A DNA stretch of 64,000 bases, from contig NW_027490483.1 of NCBI RefSeq assembly GCF_050948175.1, positions 62,001 through 126,000 on the forward strand, given 5' to 3'. Below, piece by piece: positions 1-15,500 of the stretch (positions within the stretch are counted from its first letter, which is position 1; every line of letters starts with the position of its first letter). A model generated the notes under the pieces. It did no database searches and was not told where the DNA came from. It saw only the letters and a program-made list of their open reading frames with translations. The stretch is from Xylocopa sonorina (taxonomy: Eukaryota; Arthropoda; Insecta; Hymenoptera; Apidae). The translations under genes were made by a program, and so were the position numbers.

Positions 1-3000
1 TCAAATGAATTTAATGCGACACTCGCTCGCTAGGAAATAGCGTTTGCAGATGTCTACGTATCGTAGCAATAGAGTTCTAATGCTTCTCAAAACGCGATAT
101 CGCATCTCATTTCTATGTTTCATGGTAAGATATAACATGATTTGCGAAGTGTCATGTATTCTTCGTCTACACTTCAAATGAATGTGAATGCGATACTTCC
201 TCGCTAAGAAATAGTGTTTGCAGATGTCTCCGTATCGTAGCAATAGATTTCTAATGCTTCTTAAAACGGCGATATCGCATCTCATTTCTATGTTTCATGG
301 TAAGATATAATATGATTTGCGAAGTGTTATGTATTCCTCGTCTACACCTCAAATGAATGTAAATGCGACACTTCCTTGCAGGGAAATAGCGTTTGCAGAT
401 GTCTACGTATCGAAGCAATAGAGTTCAAATGCTTCTTAAAACGAGATATTGCATCTCATATCTATGTTTCATGATAAGATATAATATACATTGCGAAGTG
501 TTATGCATTCGTCGTCTACGATTCACATGAAAGTAAATGCGACACTTCCTTGCAACGAAATAGCGTTTGCAGATGTCTACGTATCGAAGCAATAGAGTTC
601 AAATGCTTCTTAAAACGAGATATTGCATCTCATATCTATGTTTCATGATAAGATATAATATTCATTGCGAAGTGCTATGCATTCCTCGTCTACGATTCAA
701 ATGAATGTAAATGCGACACTTCCTTGCAAGGAAATAGCGTTTGCAGATGTCTACGTATCGTAGCAATGGATTTCTGATGCTTCTTAGAACGCGATATCGC
801 ATCTCATTTCTATGTTTCATGGTAAGATATAATATGATTTGCGAAGTGTCATGTATTCCTCATCTACGCTTCAAATGAATTTAATGCGACACTCGCTCGC
901 TAGGAAATAGCGTTTGCAGATGTCTACGTATCGTAGCAATAGAGTTCTAATGCTTCTCAAAACGCGATATCGCATCTCATTTCTATGTTTCATGGTAAGA
1001 TATAACATGATTTGCGAAGTGTCATGTATTCTTCGTCTACACTTCAAATGAATGTGAATGCGATACTTCCTCGCTAAGAAATAGTGTTTGCAGATGTCTC
1101 CGTATCGTAGCAATAGATTTCTAATGCTTCTTAAAACGGCGATATCGCATCTCATTTCTATGTTTCATGGTAAGATATAATATGATTTGCGAAGTGTTAT
1201 GTATTCCTCGTCTACACCTCAAATGAATGTAAATGCGACACTTCCTTGCAGGGAAATAGCGTTTGCAGATGTCTACGTATCGAAGCAATAGAGTTCAAAT
1301 GCTTCTTATAACGAGATATTGCATCTCATATCTATGTTTCATGATAAGATATAATATACATTGCGAAATGTTATGCATTCCTCGTCTACGATTCAAATGA
1401 AAGTAAAGGCGACACTTCCTTGCAAGGAAATAGCGTTTGCAGATGTCTAGGTATCGTAGCAATAGATTTCTAATGCTTCTTAAAACGGCGATATCGCATC
1501 TCATTTCTATGTTTCATGGTAAGATATAATATGATTTGCGAAGTGTTATGTATTCCTCGTCTACACCTCAAATGAATGTAAATGCGACACTTCCTTGCAG
1601 GGAAATAGCGTTTGCAGATGTCTACGTATCGAAGCAATAGAGTTCAAATGCTTCTTAGAACGAGATATTGCATCTCATATCTATGTTTCATGATAAGACA
1701 TAATATTCATTGCGAAGTGTTATGCATTTCTCGTCTACGATTCAAATGAATGTAAATGCGACACTTCCTTGCAAGGAAATAGCGTTTGCAGACGACTACG
1801 TATCACAGCAATAGAGTTCTTGTGATTCTTAGAACGCGATATCGCATCTCATTTCTATGTTTCATGGTAAGGTATAATATGATATGCGAAGTGTTATGTA
1901 TTCCTCGTCTACACTTCATATGAATGTGAATGCGACACTTCCTTGCAAGGAAATAGCGTTTGCAGATGTCTACGTATCGTAGCAATAGAGTTCTAATGCT
2001 CCTTAAAACGCGATATCGCATCTCATTTCCATGCTTCATGGTAAGATATAATATGATTTGCGATGTGTTATGTATTCCTCTTCTACACTTCAAATGAATG
2101 TAAATGCGACACTTCCTTGCAAGGAAATAGCGTTTGCAGATGTCTACGTATCGAAGCAATAGTGTTCAAATGCTTCTTAAAACAAGATATCGCATCTCAT
2201 TTCTATGTTTCATGATAAGATGTAATATTCATTGCGAAGTGTTATGTATTCCTCGCCTACACTTCAAATGAATGTAAATGCGACACTTCCTTGCTAGGAA
2301 ATAGCGTTTGCAGATGTCTACGTATCGAAGCAATAGAGTTCTAATGCTTCCTAAAACTTGATATCGCATCTCATTTCCAAGTTTCATGGTAAGATATAAT
2401 ATGATTGGGGAAGTGTTATGTATTCCTCGTCTACACTTCAAATGAATGTATATGCGACACTTCCTTGCAAGGAAGTAGCGTTTGCAGATGTCTACGTATC
2501 CTAGCAATAGAGTTCTTATGATTCTTAAAACGCGATATCGCATCTCATTTCTATGTTTCATGGTAAGATATAATATGATTGGGGAAGTGTTATGTATTCC
2601 TCGTCTACACTTCAAATGTATGTAAATGCGACACTTCCTTGCAAGGAAATAGCGTTTGCAGATGTCTACGTATCCTAGCAATAGAGTTCTTATGATTCTT
2701 AAAACGCGATATCGCATCTCATTTCTATGTTTCATGGTAAGATATAATATGATTTGCGAAGTGTTATGTAGTCCTCGTCTACACTTCAAATGAATGTAAT
2801 TGCGACACTTCCTTGCTAGGAAATAGCGTTTGCAGATGTCTACGTATCGCAGCAATAGAGTGCTAATGCTTCCTAAAACGCGATATCGCATCTCATTTCC
2901 ATGTTTCATGGTAAGATATAATATGATTGGGGAAGTGTTATGTATTCCTCGTCTACACCTCAAATGAATGTAAATGCCACACTTCCCTGCTAGGAAATAG

Positions 3001-6000
3001 CGTTTGCAGATGTCTACGTATCCTAGCAATAGAGTTCTTATGATTCTTAAAACGCGATATCGCATCTCATTTCTATGTTTCATGGTAAGATATAATATGA
3101 TTTGCGAAGTGTTATGTATTCCTCGTCTACACTTCAAATGAATGTAAGTGCGACACTTCCTTGCAAGGAAGTAGCGTTTGCAAATGTCTACCTATCGTAG
3201 CAATAGTGTTCTCATGCTTCTTAAAACGCGATTTCGCATCTCATTTCTATGTTTCATGATAAGATATAATATTCATTGCGAAGTGTTATGTATTCCTCGC
3301 CTACACTTCAAATGAATCTAAATGCGACACTTCCTTGGTAGGAAATAGCGTTTGCAGATGTCTACGTATCGAAGCAATAGAGTTCAAATGCTTCTTAAAA
3401 CGAGGTATTGCATCTCATATCTATGTTTCATGATAAGATATAATATTCATTGCGAAGTGTTATGCATTCATCGTCTACACTTCAAATGAATGTAAATGCC
3501 ACACTTCCCTGCTAGGAAATAGCGTCTGCAAATGACTAGGTATCGTAGCAATAGAGTTCTAATGCTTCTTAAAACGCGATATCGCATCTCATTTCCATGC
3601 TTCATGGTAAGATATAATATGATTTGCGAAGTGTTATGTATTCCTCTTCTACACTTCAAATGAATGTAAATGCGACACTTCCTTGCAAGGAAATAGCGTT
3701 TGCAGATGTCTACGTATCGTAGGGATAGAGTTCTAATGCTTCTTAAAACGACATATCCCACCTCATTTCTATGTTTCATGTTAAGATATAATATTCATTG
3801 CGAAGTGTTATGCATTCCTCGTCTACGATTCAAATGGATGAAAATGCGACACTTCCTTGCTAGGAAATAGCGTTTGAAGATGTCTACGTATCGAAGCAAT
3901 AGTGTTCAAATGCCTCTTAAAACAAGATATCGCAACTCATTTCTATGTTTCATGATAAGATATAATATTCATTGCGAAGTGTTATGAATTTCTCGTATAC
4001 GATTCAAATGAATGTAAATGCGACACTTCCTTGCAAGGAAATAGCGTTTGCAGATGTCTACGTATCACAGCAATAGAGTTCTTGTGATTCTTAGAACGCG
4101 ATATCGCATCTCATTTCTATGTTTCATGGTAAGATATAATATGATTTGCGAAGAGTCATGTATTCCACGACTACACTTCAAATGAATGTAAATGCGACAC
4201 TACCTTGCTAGGAATTAGCGTCTGCAGATGTATAGGTATCCTAGCAATAGAGTTCTAATGCTTCTTAAAACGCGATATCGCATCTCATTTCTATGTTTCA
4301 TGGTAAGATAAAATATTCATTGCGAAGTGTTATGCATTCATCGTCTACACTTCAAATGAATGTAAATGCCACACTTCCCTGCTAGGAAATAGCGTCTGCA
4401 AATGACTAGGTATCGTAGCAATAGAGTTCTAATGCTTCTTAAAACGCGATATCGCATCTCATTTCCATGCTTCATGGTAAGATATAATATGATTTGCGAA
4501 GTGTTATGCATTCCTCGTCTACGATTCAAATGAATGTAAATGCGACACTTCCTTGCAAGGAAATAGCGTTTGCAGATGTCTACGTATCGTAGCAATAGAG
4601 TTCTTATAATTCTTAAAACGCGATTTCGCATCTCATTTCTATGTTTCATGGTAAGGTATAATATGATTTGCGAAGTGTTATGTATTCCTCGCCTACACTT
4701 CAAGTGAATGTAAATGCGACACTTCCTTGCAAGGAAATAGCGTTTGCAGATGTCTACGTATCGAAGCAATAGAGTTCTAATGCTTCTTACAACGCGATAT
4801 CGCATCTCATTTCTATGTTTCATGGTAAGATATAACATGATTTGCGAAGTGTTATGTATACCTCGTCTACACTTCAAATGAATGTGAATGCGATACTTCC
4901 TCGCTAGGAAATAGCGTTTGCAGATGTCTACGTATCGTAGCAATAGATTTCTAATGCTTCTTAAAACGGCGATATCGCATCTCATTTCTATGTTTCATGG
5001 TAAGATATAATATGATTTGCGAAGTGTTATGTATTCCTCGTCTACACTTCAAATGAATGTAAATGCGACACTTCCTTGCAAGGAAATAGCAATTGCAGAT
5101 GTCTACCTATCGTAGCAATAGAGTTCTAATGCTTCTCAAAACGCGATATCGCATCCCATTTCTATGTTTCATGGTAAGATATAACATTATTTGCGAAGTG
5201 TCATGTATTCTTCGTCTACACTTCAAATGAATGTGAATGCGATACTTCCTCGCTAAGAAATAGTGTTTGCAGATGTCTCCGTATCGTAGCAATAGATTTC
5301 TAATGCTTCTTAAAACGGCGATATCGCATCTCATTTCTATGTTTCATGGTAAGATATAATATGGTTTGCGAAGTGTTATGTATTCCTCGTCTACACCTCA
5401 AATGAATGTAAATGCGACACTTCCTTGCAGGGAAATAGCGTTTGCAGATGTCCACGTATCGAAGCAATAGAGTTCAAATGCTTCTTAAAACGAGATATTG
5501 CATCTCATATCTATGTTTCATGATAAGATATAATATACATTGCGAAATGTTATGCATTCCTCGTCTACGATTCAAATGAAAGTAAAGGCGACACTTCCTT
5601 GCAAGGAAATAGCGTTTGCAGATGTCTAGGTATCGCAGCAATAGATTTCTAATGCTTCTTAAAACGGCGATATCGCATCTCATTTCTATGTTTCATGGTA
5701 AGATATAATATGATTTGCGAAGTGTTATGTATTCCTCGTCTACACCTCAAATGAATGTAAATGCGAAACTTCCTTGCAGGGAAATAGCGTTTGCAGATGT
5801 CTACGTATCGAAGCAATAGTGTTCAAATGCTTCTTAAAACGAGATATTGCATCTCATATCTATGTTTCATGATAAGATATAATATTCATTGCGAAGTGCT
5901 ATGCATTCCTCGTCTACGATTCAAATGAATGTAAATGCGACACTTCCTTGCAAGGAAATAGCGTTTGCAGATGTCTACGTATCGTAGCAATAGAGTTCTT

Positions 6001-6529
6001 ATAATTCTTAAAACGCGATTTCGCATCTCATTTCTATGTTTCATGGTAAGGTATAATATGATTTGCGAAGTGTTATGTATTCCTCGCCTACACTTCAAGT
6101 GAATGTAAATGCGACACTTCCTTGCAAGGAAATAGCGTTTGCAGATGTCTACGTATCGAAGCAATAGAGTTCTAATGCTTCTTACAACGCGATATCGCAT
6201 CTCATTTCTATGTTTCATGGTAAGATATAACATGATTTGCGAAGTGTTATGTATACCTCGTCTACACTTCAAATGAATGTGAATGCGATACTTCCTCGCT
6301 AGGAAATAGCGTTTGCAGATGTCTACGTATCGTAGCAATAGATTTCTAATGCTTCTTAAAACGGCGATATCGCATCTCATTTCAATGTTTCATGGTAAGA
6401 TATAATATGATTTGCGAAGTGTTATGTATTCCTCGTCTACACTTCAAATGAATGTAAATGCGACACTTCCTTGCAAGGAAATAGCAATTGCAGATGTCTA
6501 CGTATCGTAGCATTAGAGTTCCAATGCTT
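1..6529. repeat. Satellite domain A (left end)
   Basis: All satellite. Bases 1-577 recur at 871-1447 (offset 870, five monomers) with few differences. About 0.92-1.7 kb recurs at about 5.10-5.88 kb (offset 4179, 24 monomers plus 3 bp), and the unit at 4.5-5.0 kb recurs at 5.9-6.4 kb (offset 1395). Seven copies contain an extra G, reading AAACGGCGATATCGC, at about 265, 1135, 1485, 4965, 5315, 5664 and 6360, making 175-bp monomers that I do not see elsewhere. The last monomer, near 6529, is 1 bp short (GCTTCATAAACGCG). No gene is seen. Confidence 0.9.
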
Positions 6530-9500
6530 CATAAACGCGATATCGCATCTCATTTCTATGTTTCATGGTAAGATGTAATATGATTTGCGAAGTGTTATGT
6601 ATTCCTCGCCTACACTTCAAGTGAATGTAAATGCGACACTTCCTTGCAAGGAAATAGCGTTTGCAGATATCTACGTATCGAAGCAATAGAGTTCTAATGC
6701 TTCTTACAACGCGATATCGCATCTCATTTCTATGTTTCATGGTAAGATATAACATGATTTGCGAAGTGTTATGTATACCTCGTCTACACTTCAAATGAAT
6801 GTGAATGCGATACTTTCTCGCTAGGAAATAGCGTTTGCAGATGTCTACGTATCGTAGCAATAGATTTCTAATGCTTCTTAAAACGCGATATCGCATTTCA
6901 TTTCTATGTTTCACGGTAAGATATAATATGATTTGCGAAGTGTTATGTATTCCTTGTCTCAACTTCAAAGGAATGTAAATGCGACACTTCCTTGCAAGGA
7001 AATAGCGTTTGCAGATGTCTACGTATCGAAGCAATAGAGTTGAAATGCTTCTTAAAACGAGATATTGCATCTCATATCTATGTTTCATGATAAGATATAA
7101 TATTCATTGCGAAGTGTTATGCATTCCTCGTCTACGATTCAAATGAATGTAAATGCGACACTTGCTTGCAAGGAAATAGCGTTTGCAGATGTCTACGTAT
7201 CATAGCAATGGATTTCTGATGCTTCTTAAAACGCGATATCGCATCTCATTTCTATGTTTCATGGTAAGATATAATATGATTTGCGAAGTGTCATGTATTC
7301 CTCGTCTACACTTCAAATGAATGTAAATGCGACACTTCCTAGCATGGAAATTGCGTTTGCAGATGTCTACGTACCGTAGCAATAGATTTCTTATTATTCT
7401 TAAAACGCGATATCGGATCTCATTTCTATGTTTCATGGTAAGATATAGTATTCATTGCGAAGTGTTATGCATTCCTCGTCTACGATTCAAATGAATGTAA
7501 ATGCGACACTTCCTTGCAAGGAAATTGCGTTTGCAGATGTCTACGTATCGAAGCAATAGAGTTCTGATGCTTCTTAAAACGCGATATCGCATCTCATTTC
7601 TATGTTTCATGGTAAGATATAATATGATTTGCGAAGTGTTATGTATTCCTCGTCTACACTTCAAATGAATGTAAATGCGACACTTCCTTGCAAGGAAATA
7701 GCGTTTGCAGATGTCTACGTATCGAAGCAATGGAGTTCTAATGCTTCTTAAAACGCGATATCGCATCTCATTTCTATGTTTCATGGTAAGATATAATATG
7801 ATTTGCGAAGTGCTATGTATTCCTCGTCTACACATCAAATGAATGTAAATGCGACACTTCCTTGCAAGGAAATAGCGTCTGCAGATGTCTACGTATCGTA
7901 GCAATGGATATCTGATGCTTCTTAGAACGCGATATCGCATCTCATTTCTATGTTTCATGGTAAGATATAATATGATTTGCGAAGTGTCATGTATTCCTCG
8001 TCTACACTTCAAATGAATGTAAATGCGACACTTCCTTGCTAGGAAATAGCGTTTGCAGATGTCTACGTATCGTAGCAATAGAGTTCTTATGATTCTTAAA
8101 ACGCGATATCGCATCTCATTTCTATGTTTCATGGTAAGATTTAATATGATTTGCGAAGTGTTATGCATTCCTCGTCTACACTTCAAATGAATGTAAATGC
8201 GACACTTCCTTGCTAGGAAATAGCGTTTGCAGTTGTCTACGCATCGAAGCAATAGAGTTCAAATGCTTCTTAAAACGAGACATTGCATCTCATATCTATG
8301 TTTCATGATAAGATATAATATTCATTGCGAAGTGTTATGCATTCCTCGTCTACGATTCAAATGAATGTAAATGCGACACTTCCTTGCTAGGAAATAGCGT
8401 TTGCAGATGTCTACGTATTGAAGCAATAGAGTTCAAATGCTTCTTAAAACGAGATTTTGCATCTCATATCTATGTTTCATGGTACGATATAATATGATAT
8501 GCGAAGTGTTATGTATTCCTCGTCTACACTTCAAATGAATGTGAATGCGACTCTTCCTCGCTAGGAAATGGCGTTTGCAGATGTATAGGTATCGTAGCAA
8601 TAGAGTTCTAATGCTTCTTAAAACGCGATATCGCATCTCATTTCTATGTTTCATGGTAAGATATAATATGATTTGCGAAGTGTCATGTATTCCTCGGCTA
8701 CACTTCAAATGAATGTAAATGCGACTCTTCCTTGCAAGGAAATAGCGTTTGCAGATGTCTACGTATCGTAGCAATAGAGTTCTAATGCTTCTTAAAACGC
8801 GATATCGCATCTCATTTCCATGCTTCATGGTAAGATATAATATGATTTGCGAAGTGTTATGTATTCCTCTTCTACACTTCAAATGAATGTAAATGCGACA
8901 CTTCCTTGCAAGGAAATAGCGTTTGCAGATGTCTACGTATCGTAGGGATAGAGTTCTAATGCTTCTTAAAACGACATATCGCACCTCATTTCTATGTTTC
9001 ATGATAAGATATAATATTCATTGCGAAGTGTTATGCATTCCTCGTCTACGATTCAAATGGATGAAAATGCGACACTTCCTTGCTAGGAAATAGCGTTTGC
9101 AGATGTCTACGTATCGAAGCAATAGTGTTCAAATGCCTCTTAAGACAAGATATCGCAACTCATTTCTATGTTTCATGATAAGATGTAATATCCATTGCGA
9201 AGTGTTATGTATTCCTCGCCTACACTTCAAATGAATGTAAATGCGACACTTCCTTGCTAGGAAATAGCGTTTGCATATGTCTACGTATTGAAGCAATAGA
9301 GTTCAAATGCTTCTTAGAACGAGATATTGCATCTCATATCTATGTTTCATGATAAGACATAATATTCATTGCGAAGTGTTATGCATTTCTCGTCTACGAT
9401 TCAAATGAATGTAAATGCGACACTTCCTTGCAAGGAAATAGCGTTTGCAGACGTCTACGTATCACAGCAATAGAGTTCTTGTGATTCTTAGAACGCGATA

Positions 9501-12500
9501 TCGCATCTCATTTCTATGTTTCATGGTAAGGTATAATATGATATGCGAAGTGTTATGTATTCCTCGTCTACACTTCATATGAATGTGAATGCGACACTTC
9601 CTTGCAAGGAAATAGCGTTTGCAGATGTCTACGTATCGTAGCAATAGAGTTCTAATGCTCCTTAAAACGCGATATCGCATCTCATTTCCATGCTTCATGG
9701 TAAGATATAATATGATTTGCGATGTGTTATGTATTCCTCTTCTACACTTCAAATGAATGTAAATGCGACACTTCCTTGCAAGGAAATAGCGTTTGCAGAT
9801 GTCTACGTATCGAAGCAATAGTGTTCAAATGCTTCTTAAAACAAGATATCGCATCTCATTTCTATGTTTCATGGTAAGATATAATATGATTTGCGAAGTG
9901 TTATGTAGTCCTCGTCTACACTTCAAATGAATGTAATTGCGACACTTCCTTGCTAGGAAATAGCGTTTGCAGATGTCTACGTATCGCAGCAATAGAGTGC
10001 TAATGCTTCCTAAAACGCGATATCGCATCTCATTTCCATGTTTCATGGTAAGATATAATATGATTGGGGAAGTGTTATGTATTCCTCGTCTACACCTCAA
10101 ATGAATGTAAATGCCACACTTCCCTGCTAGGAAATAGCGTTTGCAGATGTCTACGTATCCTAGCAATAGAGTTCTTATGATTCTTAAAACGCGATATCGC
10201 ATCTCATTTCTATGTTTCATGGTAAGATATAATATGATTTGCGAAGTGTTATGTATTCCTCGTCTACACTTCAAATGAATGTAAGTGCGACACTTCCTTG
10301 CAAGGAAGTAGCGTTTGCAAATGTCTACCTATCATAGCAATAGTGTTCTCATGCTTCTTAAAACGCGATTTCGCATCTCATTTCTATGTTTCATGATAAG
10401 ATATAATATTCATTGCGAAGTGTTATGTATTCCTCGCCTACACTTCAAATGAATCTAAATGCGACACTTCCTTGGTAGGAAATAGCGTTTGCAGATGTCT
10501 ACGTATCGAAGCAATAGTGTTCAAATGCCTCTTAAAACAAGATATCGCAACTCATTTCTATGTTTCATGATAAGATATAATATTCATTGCGAAGTGTTAT
10601 GAATTTCTCGTATACGATTCAAATGAATGTAAATGCGACACTTCCTTGCAAGGAAATAGCGTTTGCAGATGTCTACGTATCACAGCAATAGAGTTCTTGT
10701 GATTCTTAGAACGCGATATCGCATCTCATTTCTATGTTTCATGGTAAGATATAATATGATTTGCGAAGAGTCATGTATTCCACGACTACACTTCAAATGA
10801 ATGTAAATGCGACACTACCTTGCTAGGAATTAGCGTCTGCAGATGTATAGGTATCCTAGCAATAGAGTTCTAATGCTTCTTAAAACGCGATATCGCATCT
10901 CATTTCTATGTTTCATGGTAAGATAAAATATTCATTGCGAAGTGTTATGCATTCATCGTCTACACTTCAAATGAATGTAAATGCCACACTTCCCTGCTAG
11001 GAAATAGCGTCTGCAAATGACTAGGTATCGTAGCAATAGAGTTCTAATGCTTCTTAAAACGCGATATCGCATCTCATTTCCATGCTTCATGGTAAGATAT
11101 AATATGATTTGCGAAGTGTTATGTATTCCTCTTCTACACTTCAAATGAATGTAAATGCGACACTTCCTTGCAAGGAAATAGCGTTTGCAGATGTCTACGC
11201 ATCGTAGGGATAGAGTTCTAATGCTTCTTAAAACGACATATCCCACCTCATTTCTATGTTTCATGATAAGATATAATATTCATTGCGAAGTGTTATGCAT
11301 TCCTCGTCTACGATTCAAATGGATGAAAATGCGACACTTCCTTGCTAGGAAATAGCGTTTGAAGATGTCTACGTATCGAAGCAATAGTGTTCAAATGCCT
11401 CTTAAAACAAGATATCGCAACTCATTTCTATGTTTCATGATAAGATATAATATTCATTGCGAAGTGTTATGAATTTCTCGTATACGATTCAAATGAATGT
11501 AAATGCGACACTTCCTTGCAAGGAAATAGCGTTTGCAGATGTCTACGTATCACAGCAATAGAGTTCTTGTGATTCTTAGAACGCGATATCGCATCTCATT
11601 TCTATGTTTCATGGTAAGATATAATATGATTTGCGAAGAGTCATGTATTCCACGACTACACTTCAAATGAATGTAAATGCGACACTACCTTGCTAGGAAT
11701 TAGCGTCTGCAGATGTATAGGTATCCTAGCAATAGAGTTCTAATGCTTCTTAAAACGCGATATCGCATCTCATTTCTATGTTTCATGGTAAGATATAATA
11801 TGATTTGCGAAGTATCATGTATTCCTCGTCTACACTTCAAATGAATGTAAATGCAACACTTCCTCGCTAGGTAATAGCGTTTGCAGATGTCTACGTATCG
11901 TAGCAATAGATTTCTAATGCTTCTTAAAACGCGATATCGCATCTCATTTCTATGTTTCATGGTAAGATATAATATGATTTGCGAAGTGTTATGTATTCCT
12001 CGTCTACACTTCAAATGAATGTAAATGCGACACTTCCTTGTAAGGAAATAGCGTTTGCAGATGTCTACCTTTCGTAGCAATAGAGTTCTAATGCTTCTTA
12101 AAACGCGATATCGCATCTCATTTCTATGTTTCATGGTAAGATATAATATGATTTGCGAAGTGTCATGTATTCCTCGTCTACACTTCAAATGAATGTGAAT
12201 GTGACACTTCCTCGCTAGGAAATAGCGTTTGCAGATGTCTACCTATCGTAGCAATAGATTTGCAATGCTTCTTAAAACGCGATATCGCACCTGATTCCTA
12301 TGTTTCATGGTAAGATATAATATGATTTGCGAAGTGTTATGTATTCCTCTTCTACACTTCAAACGAATGTAAATGCGACATATTCCTTTCAAGGAAATAG
12401 CGTTTGCAGATGTCTACGAATCCTAGCAATAGAGTTCTTATGATTCTTAAAACGCGATATCGCATCTCATTTTTATGTTTCATGGTAAGATATAATATGA

Positions 12501-15500
12501 TTTGCGAAGTGTTATGCATTCCTCGTCTACGATTCAAATGGATGAAAATACGACACTTCCTTGCTAGGAAATAGCGTTTGCAGATGTCTACGTATCGAAG
12601 CAATAGCGTTCAAATGCTTCTTAAAACAAGATATCGCAACTCATTTCTATGTTTCATGATAAGATGTAATATTCATTGCGAAGTGTTATGTATTCCTCGC
12701 CTACACTTCAAATGAATGTAAATGCGACACTTCCTTGCTAGGAAATAGCGTTTGCAGATGTCTACGTATCGAAGCAATAGAGTTCAAATGCTTCTTAAAA
12801 CGAGATATTGCATCTCATATCTATGTTTCATGATAAGATATAATATTCATTGCGAATTGTTATGCATTCCTCGTCTACGATTCAAATGAATGTAAATGCG
12901 ACACTTCCTTGCAAGGAAATGGCGTTTGCAGATGTCTACGTATCGTAGCTTTGAATTTCTGATGCTTCTTAAAACGCGATATCGCATCTCATTTCTATGT
13001 TTCATGGTAAGATATAATATGATTTGCGAAGTGTTATGCATTCCTCGTCTACGATTCAAATGGATGAAAATGCGACACTTCCTTGCTAGGAAATAGCGTT
13101 TGCAGATGTCTACGTATCGAAGCAATAGTGTTCTAATGCTTCTTAAAACAAGATATCGCAACTCATTTCTATGTTTCATGACAAGATGTAATATTCATTG
13201 CGAAGTGTTATGTATTCCTCGCCTACACTTCAAATGAATGTAAATGCGACACTTCCTTGCTAGGAAATAGCGTTTGCAGATGTCTACGCATCGAAGCAAT
13301 AGAGTTCAAATGCTTCTTAAAACGAGACATTGCATCTCATATCTATGTTTCATGATAAGATATAATATTCATTGCGAAGTGTTATGCATTCCTCGTCTAC
13401 GATTCAAATGAATGTAAATGCGACACTTCCTTGCTAGGAAATAGCGTTTGCAGATGTCTACGTATTGAAGCAATAGAGTTCAAATGCTTCTTAAAACGAG
13501 ATTTTGCATCTCATATCTATGTTTCATGGTACGATATAATATGATATGCGAAGTGTTATGTATTCCTCGTCTACACTTCAAATGAATGTGAATGCGACTC
13601 TTCCTCGCTAGGAAATGGCGTTTGCAGATGTATAGGTATCGTAGCAATAGAGTTCTAATGCTTCTTAAAACGCGATATCGCATCTCATTTCTATGTTTCA
13701 TGGTAAGATATAATATGATTTGCGAAGTGTCATGTATTCCTCGGCTACACTTCAAATGAATGTAAATGCGACTCTTCCTTGCAAGGAAATAGCGTTTGCA
13801 GATGTCTACGTATCGTAGCAATAGAGTTCTAATGCTTCTTAAAACGCGATATCGCATCTCATTTCCATGCTTCATGGTAAGATATAATATGATTTGCGAA
13901 GTGTTATGTATTCCTCTTCTACACTTCAAATGAATGTAAATGCGACACTTCCTTGCAAGGAAATAGCGTTTGCAGATGTCTACGTATCGTAGGGATAGAG
14001 TTCTAATGCTTCTTAAAACGACATATCGCACCTCATTTCTATGTTTCATGATAAGATATAATATTCATTGCGAAGTGTTATGCATTCCTCGTCTACGATT
14101 CAAATGGATGAAAATGCGACACTTCCTTGCTAGGAAATAGCGTTTGCAGATGTCTACGTATCGAAGCAATAGTGTTCAAATGCCTCTTAAGACAAGATAT
14201 CGCAACTCATTTCTATGTTTCATGATAAGATGTAATATCCATTGCGAAGTGTTATGTATTCCTCGCCTACACTTCAAATGAATGTAAATGCGACACTTCC
14301 TTGCTAGGAAATAGCGTTTGCATATGTCTACGTATTGAAGCAATAGAGTTCAAATGCTTCTTAGAACGAGATATTGCATCTCATATCTATGTTTCATGAT
14401 AAGACATAATATTCATTGCGAAGTGTTATGCATTTCTCGTCTACGATTCAAATGAATGTAAATGCGACACTTCCTTGCAAGGAAATAGCGTTTGCAGATG
14501 TCTACGTATCGTAGCAATAGAGTTCTAATGCTCCTTAAAACGCGATATCGCATCTCATTTCCATGCTTCATGGTAAGATATAATATGATTTGCGATGTGT
14601 TATGTATTCCTCTTCTACACTTCAAATGAATGTAAATGCGACACTTCCTTGCAAGGAAATAGCGTTTGCAGATGTCTACGTATCGAAGCAATAGTGTTCA
14701 AATGCTTCTTAAAACAAGATATCGCATCTCATTTCTATGTTTCATGATAAGATGTAATATTCATTGCGAAGTGTTATGTATTCCTCGCCTACACTTCAAA
14801 TGAATGTAAATGCGACACTTCCTTGCTAGGAAATAGCGTTTGCAGATGTCTACGTATCGAAGCAATAGAGTTCTAATGCTTCCTAAAACGCGATATCGCA
14901 TCTCATTTCCAAGTTTCATGGTAAGATATAATATGATTGGGGAAGTGTTATGTATTCCTCGTCTACACTTCAAATGAATGTAAATGCGACACTTCCGTGC
15001 AAGGAAGTAGCGTTTGCAGATGTCTACGTATCCTAGCAATAGAGTTCTTATGATTCTTAAAACGCGATATCGCATCTCATTTCTATGTTTCATGGTAAGA
15101 TATAATATGATTGGGGAAGTGTTATGTATTCCTCGTCTACACTTCAAATGAATGTAAATGCGACACTTCCTTGCAAGGAAATAGCGTTTGCAGATGTCTA
15201 CGTATCCTAGCAATAGAGTTCTTATGATTCTTAAAACGCGATATCGCATCTCATTTCTATGTTTCATGGTACGTTATAATATGATTTGCGAAGTGTTATG
15301 TAGTCCTCGTCTACACTTCAAATGAATGTAATTGCGACACTTCCTTGCTAGGAAATAGCGTTTGCAGATGTCTACGTATCGAAGCAATAGAGTGCTAATG
15401 CTTCCTAAAACGCGATATCGCATCTCATTTCCATGTTTCATGGTAAGATATAATATGATTGGGGAAGTGTTATGTATTCCTCGTCTACACCTCAAATGAA

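Noticed and set aside
12896..13096. 66-codon plus-strand open frame
   Set aside because: It lies wholly in satellite and is a chance gap between stops in one pair of monomers.
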